Shown in pieces: positions 6,947 through 12,468 of a DNA stretch of 15,265 bases. The DNA is taken from the NCBI GenBank assembly GCA_017501175.1, contig JAFVXK010000035.1:1-15265 (forward strand). Reading direction: 5' to 3'. Positions within the stretch are counted from its first letter, which is position 1. Every line of letters begins with the position of its first letter. Below the pieces are notes generated by a model that was not told where the DNA came from, did not search any database, and saw only the letters and a program-made list of their open reading frames with translations. This stretch comes from Clostridia bacterium. Lineage in GTDB: Bacteria > Bacillota_A > Clostridia > Oscillospirales > CAG-272. Made by a program: the position numbers and the translations under genes.

Positions 6947-7708
6947 TTAAATTCGAAGCATAAGCTCCTTTGCCACGGCTGCATACTCAAGAGAGCCTTT
7001 GCCGTAGGGGTCGTGGTAGCAAATCGGAGCTCCAAAGCTGGGCGCTTCAGAAAGACGCACGGTTCGTGAAATTGGAACCTTGAAGAGCTTGTCCGCGTAA
7101 TACTTTTTCAGCTCTGCTACTACTTGATTTGTGAGCGTTAGTCTGCCGTTGTACATTGTCAGGAGAATTCCAACGACTTGAAGCGACGGATTGTACGCTT
7201 TTTTTATCTTTTTTACGGTATTAAGCAGCTGCGACATACCCTCGAGCGAGTAAAATTCGCATTGCATCGGTATCACAATGCCGTCTGATATCGAAAGAGC
7301 CTTTACTGTAAGCATTCCGAGCGAGGGAGGACAGTCTATAAATATGTAATCGAAGTCATCTTTGATGGAATCCAATGCCAATTTTGCGAAATTTTCGCCC
7401 TCTTCTATGTCGTACAGCTCTAATTCGGCTCCGGCGAGGTCTATTGTCGCCGGAACTACCGACAAATTCTTGAAATCGGTCTTGATTATCGCCTCTTTTA
7501 TGTCGCATTGACCGATAATCACATCGTAAATTGTCTTTTTTATCTTGGATTTAGCAAGACCAAGACCGCTTGTTGCGTTTCCTTGGGGGTCCATATCTAT
7601 CATAAGAACCCGTTTTCCCTTATTAGCAATTTGCGCTGAAATATTGACGCAAGAGGTTGTTTTGCCTACTCCGCCCTTCTGGTTTGAAAAAGAAACTATT
7701 TTAGCCAC
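6947..7708 (-). CDS. parA: Chromosome-partitioning ATPase ParA (Soj type)
   Basis: 253 residues from a GTG start at 7708, chosen because AGGAG (7716-7720) stands 7 bases upstream and because family members begin AKIVSFSNQKGG. A longer frame reaches an ATG at 7834 but would cover the promoter and leader. Motifs: deviant Walker A KGGVGKTT at 11-18, A' region DMDPQGNAT at 38-46, Walker B YIFIDCPPSLG at 121-131. There is no N-terminal DNA-binding extension, so it is of the short chromosomal (Soj/MinD-like) type and not the P1-plasmid ParA type. It binds DNA nonspecifically as an ATP dimer; ParB stimulates its ATPase, and in Bacillus Soj also controls DnaA. It has a perfect consensus promoter and a hairpin leader; parS sites lie just beyond the promoter. 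Confidence 0.96.
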   Translation of the reverse strand: MAKIVSFSNQKGGVGKTTSCVNISAQIANKGKRVLMIDMDPQGNATSGLGLAKSKIKKTIYDVIIGQCDIKEAIIKTDFKNLSVVPATIDLAGAELELYDIEEGENFAKLALDSIKDDFDYIFIDCPPSLGMLTVKALSISDGIVIPMQCEFYSLEGMSQLLNTVKKIKKAYNPSLQVVGILLTMYNGRLTLTNQVVAELKKYYADKLFKVPISRTVRLSEAPSFGAPICYHDPYGKGSLEYAAVAKELMLRI

Positions 7709-7723
7709 TTTTTTGCTCCTTTT

Positions 7724-7759
7724 CTGCGGTTTTACACAAATTTTAGGACGAAACCGCAG
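7724..7759 (-). promoter_or_regulatory. Hairpin in the parA leader, next to the ribosome binding site
   Basis: CTGCGGTTT (7724-7732) and AAACCGCAG (7751-7759) are exact reverse complements with an 18-base loop. In the transcript the stem ends three bases before AGGAG (7720-7716). It could protect the 5' end or influence ribosome access. Confidence 0.6.
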
Positions 7760-7780
7760 CATTTTTCTTCTTTTTATTAT

Positions 7781-7809
7781 ATTATACCATTGTTTTGTGA
7801 ATATGTCAA
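7781..7809 (-). promoter_or_regulatory. Perfect sigma-A promoter of parA
   Basis: On the minus strand TTGACA (7809-7804), a 17-base spacer and TATAAT (7786-7781) match the consensus exactly, with a TGG extended -10 element just before the -10. The predicted leader is about 65 bases. The nearest parS site starts 37 bp upstream of the -35, so ParB spreading could affect its use. Confidence 0.85.
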
Positions 7810-7846
7810 CTGGAATTAAGCATTTTTTGCTCATTTTAATGTTTTT

Positions 7847-7862
7847 TGTTTCACGTGAAACG
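7847..7862. other. parS site 1
   Basis: TGTTTCACGTGAAACG matches the bacterial parS consensus TGTTTCACGTGAAACA at 15 of 16 positions; only the last base differs. It is closest to the parA promoter. Confidence 0.92.
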
Positions 7863-7887
7863 AAATGCTAAGAAAAAACAAGCTGAT

Positions 7888-7903
7888 TGTTTCACGTGAA
7901 ACA
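7888..7903. other. parS site 2
   Basis: TGTTTCACGTGAAACA, an exact match to the parS consensus bound by ParB. It begins 41 bp from the start of site 1. Confidence 0.95.
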
Positions 7904-7935
7904 CCCGAGAATCGAGTGATAAGCGCTATAAAAGA

Positions 7936-7951
7936 TGTTTCACGTGAAACA
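7936..7951. other. parS site 3
   Basis: Exact 16-base parS consensus, starting 48 bp after site 2. Confidence 0.95.
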
Positions 7952-7988
7952 CACCGATAATCGCTCGGAATGTTCAAAATGCGCCGAT

Positions 7989-8004
7989 TGTTTCACGTGA
8001 AACA
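7989..8004. other. parS site 4
   Basis: Exact 16-base parS consensus, starting 53 bp after site 3 and ending 16 bp before the TTCAACA repeats. Confidence 0.95.
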
Positions 8005-8020
8005 GTGCCGACGAGAATTA

Positions 8021-8182
8021 TTCAACAGCTTTCAACATTTTCAACATCAAAAACGCCAATCTGAATATAAAAAGCACTTGTTTGCGTTATGTTTTGGGTA
8101 AAAAAGCAAGAAAAAAGCATTTTGACAGTCAAATTCTTCGTTTTATCGTGTTTTCAACAGTATATTTGACACATTTTCAACA
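8021..8182 (+). repeat. TTCAACA direct repeats
   Basis: TTCAACA occurs at 8021, 8031, 8040, 8153 and 8176, all on the plus strand; the last three copies extend to TTTTCAACA. The first three are spaced 10 and 9 bases apart, about one helical turn. The extended form differs from the DnaA box TTATCCACA at two positions. A palindrome TTTGAC-A-GTCAAA (8121-8133) lies among them. A protein-binding array near the origin is likely but unproven. Confidence 0.5.
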
Positions 8183-8464
8183 AAAGCGTAGGTGTGGCTT
8201 GGCGGTCAGTTAACTCCTATATGTGCTGCTTTCCTCGTGTAGCTGTTTTTTTAGATGAAGCGCGCTTTCATAATGAGTTTGTCGGGTTTTAATTGCGCTT
8301 TTTTAACGCGCAGAGAGGCGTTTTGCTCGATATTTTGGAAAAATTCTTCTTAAAAACGCTTTTTTGCGGCTAAAATGTGCGGTTTTGATGCTTTTTTCAG
8401 TAGTTTGCACGAAATTTTGGCTTTTTGTATTGCTTTTCGTTTTCCAATGCTTACGAGGCATTTA

Positions 8465-8513
8465 AATGCTTTTTCACACATAAAAGCATTATTTTGTCTT
8501 CACGTCACAAAAT
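8465..8513. repeat. Two adjacent perfect inverted repeats
   Basis: AATGCTTTT (8465-8473) pairs with AAAAGCATT (8482-8490) over 8 bases, and immediately next ATTTTGT (8491-8497) pairs with ACAAAAT (8507-8513) over 9 bases. A competing stem GTCTTC (8496-8501)/GAAGAC (8515-8520) overlaps the second. AATGC/GCATT at 8446-8462 gives another small stem. No gene lies nearby to be terminated. Confidence 0.5.
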
Positions 8514-8570
8514 AGAAGACTTTCTTTGTAAACCGCTTGCTTTTTGACCCGCTGTTTTTTCGGAAGCATA

Positions 8571-8685
8571 GTTTTTTTCGCCGTTTGAGCTGTTAGCCTC
8601 TTGTTTTTTTCTGTTGAGGTTTTAGCCACTTGTTTTTTTGCCACTTGGGCATTAGCCGTTTGTTTTTATACCACTTGAGGCTGTT
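8571..8685 (+). repeat. Degenerate 29-30-base tandem repeats
   Basis: TTAGCC-NN-TTGTTTTT recurs at 8593, 8622 and 8652 (steps of 29 and 30), each followed about 10 bases later by a TTGRGG-like segment. A partial fourth unit precedes it (TTTTTTTCGCCGTTTGAGCTG type, from about 8571). The copies are diverged and too irregular for a CRISPR array. Function unknown. Confidence 0.5.
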
Positions 8686-8830
8686 GTTTGATTTTTATTT
8701 TGTTTTTGCCAAAAAAACAGGTCTGCTTTCAATGTTTTTTGCTTTTTTTAGCGATTTTTGTGAAAATTTAACTATATTTGACGTTATTTGCAATGAATTT
8801 TGTATAATGGTAAAAAATGTAAGTAATTTT

Positions 8831-8849
8831 GCGGCGGTTGACACGCCGC
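8831..8849. promoter_or_regulatory. GC-only palindrome around a -35 hexamer, candidate operator
   Basis: GCGGCG (8831-8836) and CGCCGC (8844-8849) are exact reverse complements and bracket TTGACA (8838-8843) with one extra base. A repressor bound here would block RNA polymerase directly. It stands out from the T-rich surroundings. Confidence 0.5.
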
Positions 8850-8866
8850 TGCTTATGTGTTATAAT
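8838..8866 (+). promoter_or_regulatory. Perfect sigma-A promoter of the histidine phosphatase gene
   Basis: TTGACA (8838-8843), 17 bases, TATAAT (8861-8866), with TGT directly before the -10 as an extended -10 element. The predicted leader is about 95 bases and includes the short perfect hairpin GCACT-AATG-AGTGC (8892-8905). Confidence 0.87.
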
Positions 8867-8967
8867 CTAAATGGTAATTTGTTATCAAAACGCACTAATG
8901 AGTGCTAAAAGATTTTGCCTTTGCTTTGAACGGCTTTTTACTCGGCTTAGGCATTTGGAAGGACAAA

Positions 8968-9609
8968 ATGAAAACTCGCTTTATACTCGTACGACACGGG
9001 CAAAGTCTTGGAAATGAGCGCAAAATTATCCTCGGCCACGTGGATTGGGATATTACGGATATTGGTCGCGCTCAGGCACAGTGTGTGGCTCGTGCGCTGG
9101 AAAACAGAAAGATAGATGCCGTTTATTCAAGCGACCTTATACGCGCCTATAATACAGTTGCCCCGATGGCAACGTCGCGAGGGCTGAATATAACCGCTGA
9201 CGAGGGCTTGCGTGAGATAAATATGGGGCTTTGGCAGGGGCGCACGGTTGCCGATATAATAGAGGAGTACGGAGAGTTTTTTACTGTTCGGTGGATGCGG
9301 CACTTCGGTAGCTTTTGCGCGCCCGGCGGTGAGAGCACGCAGGACCTTGCAAAAAGGGTAAGATGTTCGCTTTTGCGAATTGCCGAGGACAACCCCGAGC
9401 GCACCGTTCTCATTGGAACACACGCGGCGGCAATTCGCGCGTTTTGGGCACTTGTCACCGGTGTACCCGTGGAAAAAATAGACGAGCTTTTGCCTTTTCC
9501 CGACAATGCTTCATATTCCGAGATTGATTGCGAGGACGGTGCTTTCTATCCGATTTCTTACTCGGTATCTGATTATCTTACGACAATTGCTACGGGATTA
9601 CCGTTCTGA
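8968..9609 (+). CDS. Histidine phosphatase family protein (phosphoglycerate-mutase-like)
   Basis: 213 residues from ATG 8968, chosen because GGAAGGA (8957-8963) precedes it and because the family begins at the first strand before LVRHGQS; an earlier in-frame GTG at 8902 has no ribosome binding site. Catalytic set of the branch: Arg9-His10-Gly11 (phosphohistidine), Arg59 in SSDLIRAYNT, Glu83 in LREINMGLW and His152 in GTHAAA. The 2-step phosphotransfer through His10 is known for the family; substrates vary widely (phosphosugars, alpha-ribazole phosphate, others) and cannot be assigned here. It lacks the length and insert of true dPGM glycolytic mutases, so a small-molecule phosphatase is more likely. 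It is a single-gene unit with a perfect promoter, a palindrome over its -35 and a terminator of its own. Confidence 0.9.
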   Translation: MKTRFILVRHGQSLGNERKIILGHVDWDITDIGRAQAQCVARALENRKIDAVYSSDLIRAYNTVAPMATSRGLNITADEGLREINMGLWQGRTVADIIEEYGEFFTVRWMRHFGSFCAPGGESTQDLAKRVRCSLLRIAEDNPERTVLIGTHAAAIRAFWALVTGVPVEKIDELLPFPDNASYSEIDCEDGAFYPISYSVSDYLTTIATGLPF

Positions 9610-9691
9610 TTTTCGTTTGAAATCTTATTTAGGCTATCCAATTTAACCGATGCTTTTGCGAAAAAAGCAGAGAAATACCTGAAACTAGGAC

Positions 9692-9733
9692 AAAAGAGCA
9701 GAGGCTTCTGACAGAGGGCTTTTGCTCTTTTTT
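9692..9733 (+). terminator. Rho-independent terminator after the histidine phosphatase gene
   Basis: AAAAGAGCA (9692-9700) pairs perfectly with TGCTCTTTT (9723-9731), and the stem runs into a six-T tract (9728-9733). The 22-base loop can itself form a short stem. Confidence 0.8.
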
Positions 9734-9854
9734 GTCTGAGTTTGCCTGGGAAATTTAACACGGGGTGCGACTATGGTTGAAATGTAAACAATAATTTACG
9801 TTTTCGCGCCAATACAGAACGCTTGCGCGAGACTTATTATTTTAAATATTTTTC

Positions 9855-9883
9855 TTGACATAAGCACTAAAATGATGTATAAT
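9855..9883 (+). promoter_or_regulatory. Perfect sigma-A promoter of rny
   Basis: TTGACA (9855-9860), 17 bases, TATAAT (9878-9883). Predicted transcription start near 9890, giving a leader of about 110 bases. Confidence 0.87.
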
Positions 9884-9905
9884 ATATGATGGTATGTTGG
9901 GTAGG

Positions 9906-9985
9906 TAGGCGTTCAGCGACTTTGTCGGACGTCTATTCCATAGAACATATAATATTTTTTTCAAGATAGATTACTCAAAGTAATC
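9906..9985 (+). promoter_or_regulatory. Structured 5' leader of rny with two hairpins
   Basis: TAGGCGTTC (9906-9914) pairs with GGACGTCTA (9927-9935), a 9-bp stem with two G-U pairs over a 12-base loop. Further on GATTACT (9969-9975) and AGTAATC (9979-9985) form a perfect 7-bp stem over CAA, ending two bases before the AAGGAGGTG ribosome binding site (9988-9996). Neither is followed by a T-tract, so they are leader elements and not terminators. Confidence 0.55.
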
Positions 9986-10000
9986 AAAAGGAGGTGTAAA

Positions 10001-11548
10001 GTGGAAGTCGATATTATTTGGTTGATTATCGGTGTAATAGCTGCATTGATTGTCGGACTTGTAATTGGCGTTCTTGTACGCAAGGCGTCGGCAGAGAAGA
10101 AGCTTGGCTCGGCGGAAGCGCAGGCTAAGAGAATTCTCGAAGACGCGATAAAGGGCGCGGAAAGTGCAAAAAAAGAGTCTATCATCGCAGCAAAGGAAGA
10201 GATATTCCAGTTAAAGAAAGAAGCCGATTTCGATATCAAGGAGCGTCGCAAGGAGGTTTCACGACTTGAACGCAGAGTCGTTCAAAAAGAGGAAACGCTT
10301 GACGCAAAGCTCGAGGGTATTGAGCGCAAGGAAGGTGTTCTCGCGGAAAAAATTGCGGACACCGACAGACTGAAGGAGGATATAGCAAAGGCTCTTGAAA
10401 GCCAGCTTTCCATGCTTGAGAAGATTGCGGGACTTTCCCGCGAGGACGCAAAGGCGGAGCTTATAAGCAAGCTCGACAGTGAAATGCGTCACGAAACTGC
10501 GGTTAAGTTAGCAGAGTACGAGGAAAGATTTAAAGAGGAGGCTGACGCCAAGGCGAAGGACATTCTCTCGCTTGCAATTCAGCGCTGCGCGGCAGACCAC
10601 GTCAGCGAGGTTGCAATCTCCGTCGTTCAGATTCCGAGCGACGATATGAAGGGCAGAATTATTGGTCGTGAGGGAAGAAATATTCGCTCCATTGAAAATC
10701 TTACGGGTGTAGAGCTTATCATAGACGACACACCCGACGTTATCACGGTTTCCGGCTATGACCCCGTGCGCCGTGAAATTGCAAGAATTGCTCTTGAAAA
10801 GCTCGTCAGCGACGGCAGAATTCATCCCGCAAGAATTGAGGAGATGGTTGAGAAGGCTCGCCGCGACGTTGATTCCGCGATTAAGCAGGCGGGAGAAAAG
10901 GCGGTGTTCGAAACAGGAGTTCACGGTCTTCACCCCGAGCTTATTAAGCTGCTTGGCAGAATGAAGTACCGTACCTCTTACGGCCAGAACGCGCTTCGCC
11001 ATTCGGTTGAGGTGTCTATGCTCGCCGGCGTAATTGCCGAGGAGATGGGCGTTGACGTTACTATGGCGAGAAGAGCAGGACTTCTTCACGATATAGGAAA
11101 GGCTATGACCGCCGAGATTGATGGCTCGCACGTTCAGCTCGGTGTCGATATAGCTACCAAATACCGCGAGAACAAGGATATCATTCACGCAATAGAGGCG
11201 CACCACAACGATGCAGAGGCGGTTACCGCGCTTGACTTCATTATTCAGGCGGCTGACGCCATAAGCGCGGCGCGTCCCGGTGCTCGCCGTGAGGACGTTG
11301 AAAATTACATCAAGCGCTTGCAGAAGCTTGAAGAGGTTGCAGGTGACTTCAACGGAGTTGAAAAGACCTTTGCAATTCAGGCGGGCCGTGAGGTCAGAAT
11401 TATGGTCAAGCCTGAGATTATCGCAGACGACGATATGAAGCTTCTCGCAAGAGATATTGCGACCAAAATAGAGCGCGAGCTCGATTATCCGGGACAGATT
11501 AAGGTCAGCGTTATCCGTGAGTCGAGAACCGTAGAATACGCAAAATAA
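10001..11548 (+). CDS. rny: Ribonuclease Y
   Basis: 515 residues from a GTG start with a near-perfect AAGGAGGTG site. RNase Y is the membrane-bound endoribonuclease that starts mRNA decay in many Firmicutes. Domain order: one N-terminal membrane helix (about residues 4-26), a long charged coiled coil (about 30-195, rich in Lys, Glu, Ala), a KH RNA-binding domain with GRIIGREGRN at 218-227, an HD metal-dependent nuclease domain with the catalytic pair His363-Asp364 in LLHDIGK and a second metal-ligand region HHND at 401-404, and the conserved tail ending ESRTVEYAK. Length and order are those of the family; nothing is missing. It lies 98 bp before ymdB, a neighbour seen in many Firmicutes. Own perfect promoter and structured leader, compatible with feedback on its own mRNA. 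Confidence 0.97.
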   Translation: MEVDIIWLIIGVIAALIVGLVIGVLVRKASAEKKLGSAEAQAKRILEDAIKGAESAKKESIIAAKEEIFQLKKEADFDIKERRKEVSRLERRVVQKEETLDAKLEGIERKEGVLAEKIADTDRLKEDIAKALESQLSMLEKIAGLSREDAKAELISKLDSEMRHETAVKLAEYEERFKEEADAKAKDILSLAIQRCAADHVSEVAISVVQIPSDDMKGRIIGREGRNIRSIENLTGVELIIDDTPDVITVSGYDPVRREIARIALEKLVSDGRIHPARIEEMVEKARRDVDSAIKQAGEKAVFETGVHGLHPELIKLLGRMKYRTSYGQNALRHSVEVSMLAGVIAEEMGVDVTMARRAGLLHDIGKAMTAEIDGSHVQLGVDIATKYRENKDIIHAIEAHHNDAEAVTALDFIIQAADAISAARPGARREDVENYIKRLQKLEEVAGDFNGVEKTFAIQAGREVRIMVKPEIIADDDMKLLARDIATKIERELDYPGQIKVSVIRESRTVEYAK

Positions 11549-11562
11549 TAAAACACAAAAGT

Positions 11563-11577
11563 CCGTTTATCAAACGG
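11563..11577 (+). other. Small perfect hairpin downstream of rny
   Basis: CCGTTT (11563-11568) and AAACGG (11572-11577) pair exactly over the loop ATC. No T-run follows. It could stabilise the 3' end of the rny message after processing. Confidence 0.45.
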
Positions 11578-11585
11578 CAAGCATA

Positions 11586-11624
11586 GTGCTGTCTCAAATG
11601 TAGGTTTGGGACAGCATCTATTTT
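11586..11624 (+). terminator. Terminator or attenuator between rny and ymdB
   Basis: GTGCTGTCTCAAA (11586-11598) pairs with TTTGGGACAGCAT (11605-11617): 13 base pairs including two G-U, loop of six. The downstream tract CTATTTT is only modestly T-rich. No promoter was found between it and ymdB, so partial termination with read-through to ymdB is the likely arrangement. Confidence 0.6.
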
Positions 11625-11646
11625 CCGGATAGAAAGGCACGTTTTA

Positions 11647-12420
11647 ATGAGAATTCTGGCAATAGGAGATATAACCAGCCCTCGCGGTCTTGAGCATCTT
11701 GCAAAAAATCTCTGGAGATACAGAAAAGAGCACAGAGTAGATTTCTGCGTCGTCAATGGCGAGAACGCTTCATTTATTCACGGAATAACGGCGGAGGGGG
11801 CGGAAAAGCTTAACCGAGGCGGCGCTGACGTGATAACCGGCGGCAACCACACGATGCACGCAAGGGGCGCGCTTCAAACGCTCGAGGAGCGGGCGGAGGT
11901 TTTGCGTCCTATAAATTACGGTGATGCCGTTGCCGGACACGGTTACGGAATATTTGATGCCGACGGCTATAAGGTTTTGGTGATAAATGCAATGGGGACT
12001 GTGAACATTGAGCCGAGGCTTGACAGTCCATATCCTTATATAGACCGACTTTTAGCCGAGCTTGAAGGGAAGTATGACGTGTCGGTGCTGGATTTTCACG
12101 CCGAGGCTACGGGCGAGAAGCTTGCACTCGCTTATGCCTACGACGGAAAAATAAACGCGGTTTTCGGCACGCACACTCACGTGCCTACCGCTGATGAGCA
12201 GATTTTGCCCTGCGGAACGGGATACGTTTCGGATCTTGGAATGTGCGGCGAGAGCGGCGGTATTCTCGGAATGGACGCGCCAACCGTCGTTGAAAAGATG
12301 CGTACTCGCTTACCTATAAGATTTAAGGCGGCGGAGGGAGAGCCCTATGCCGACGGCGTTATATTCGATTACGATATGCTTAAAAAAAGAGTAGTAGCCG
12401 TAGAGCGTGTTAAATTTTAA
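11647..12420 (+). CDS. ymdB: YmdB-type metallophosphoesterase (2',3'-cyclic nucleotide phosphodiesterase)
   Basis: 257 residues, normal for the family. Bacillus YmdB hydrolyses 2',3'-cyclic nucleotides, affects sporulation and biofilm choice, and is encoded beside rny. Metal ligands can be placed: Asp8 in AIGDI, Glu39-Asn40 in NGEN, Asn67-His68 in GGNHT, His151 in DFHAEAT, His176 and His178 in GTHTHV. Further family landmarks are SDLGMCG and GILGMD. The stretch after GNHT reads MHARG where the Bacillus protein has WDKKE, a local difference outside the ligands. The ribosome binding site is weak (AAAGG at 11633-11637), unlike its neighbours. Probably read through from rny; mnmG starts 48 bp downstream. 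Its pairing with RNase Y fits turnover of cyclic-phosphate ends made during RNA decay, which is inference. Confidence 0.95.
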   Translation: MRILAIGDITSPRGLEHLAKNLWRYRKEHRVDFCVVNGENASFIHGITAEGAEKLNRGGADVITGGNHTMHARGALQTLEERAEVLRPINYGDAVAGHGYGIFDADGYKVLVINAMGTVNIEPRLDSPYPYIDRLLAELEGKYDVSVLDFHAEATGEKLALAYAYDGKINAVFGTHTHVPTADEQILPCGTGYVSDLGMCGESGGILGMDAPTVVEKMRTRLPIRFKAAEGEPYADGVIFDYDMLKKRVVAVERVKF

Positions 12421-12439
12421 GAGATAAAACAAACAAAAA

Positions 12440-12466
12440 GTAAATCTTTATTTACAAAAGGAGGAG
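12440..12466 (+). promoter_or_regulatory. Hairpin and strong ribosome binding site before mnmG
   Basis: GTAAAT (12440-12445) and ATTTAC (12450-12455) pair exactly over CTTT, directly followed by AAAAGGAGGAG (12456-12466). The stem is all A-T except one pair, so weak on its own, but it repeats the layout seen before parA and rny. Confidence 0.5.
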
Positions 12467-12468
12467 CT

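Larger units (their letters stand above)
7709..8967. other. 1.26-kb intergenic region, candidate origin-proximal DNA
   Basis: No credible gene: the 92-codon plus-strand frame at 8630-8908 is Phe-rich translated T-tract. In order it holds the parA leader and promoter, four parS sites (7847-8004), five TTCAACA repeats (8021-8182), T-rich DNA with many GCTTTTT tracts on the plus strand (about 8290-8760), adjacent perfect hairpins (8465-8513), degenerate 30-base repeats (8571-8685) and the promoter of the histidine phosphatase gene. Such a long non-coding stretch is striking beside compactly arranged genes. No consensus DnaA box was found within it. Confidence 0.6.
9610..10000. other. 391-bp spacer before rny
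   Basis: Contains the terminator of the histidine phosphatase gene (9692-9733), about 120 bp with nothing recognisable, then the rny promoter (9855-9883) and a structured leader (9906-9985). No gene was seen in it. Confidence 0.6.

Noticed and set aside
6806..7069. 87-codon plus-strand frame in the parA-parB spacer
   Set aside because: Most of its second half is antisense to parA, and no ribosome binding site or domain is visible.
7709..7834. N-terminal extension of ParA to an ATG at 7834
   Set aside because: It would translate through the parA promoter and leader hairpin; GTG 7708 has an ideal ribosome binding site and matches the family N terminus.
8494..8509. Degenerate parS-like sequence around TTCACGT
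   Set aside because: About 10 of 16 positions match and the palindrome is broken, unlike the four clear sites.
8571..8685. CRISPR array
   Set aside because: Repeats are diverged, there are no unique spacers of constant length, and no cas genes are present.
8630..8908. 92-codon plus-strand reading frame in the T-rich region
   Set aside because: Composed largely of Phe/Leu from T-tracts, no ribosome binding site or family signature, and it overlaps the promoter of the next gene.
8892..8908. CIRCE-like heat-shock operator (GAGTGCTAA at 8900-8908)
   Set aside because: Only the right arm matches; the required TTAGCACTC with a 9-base spacer is absent. GCACT-AATG-AGTGC is just a short hairpin.
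8902..8967. In-frame GTG upstream of the histidine phosphatase start
   Set aside because: No ribosome binding site, and the added residues precede the first strand of the family fold; ATG 8968 has GGAAGGA upstream.
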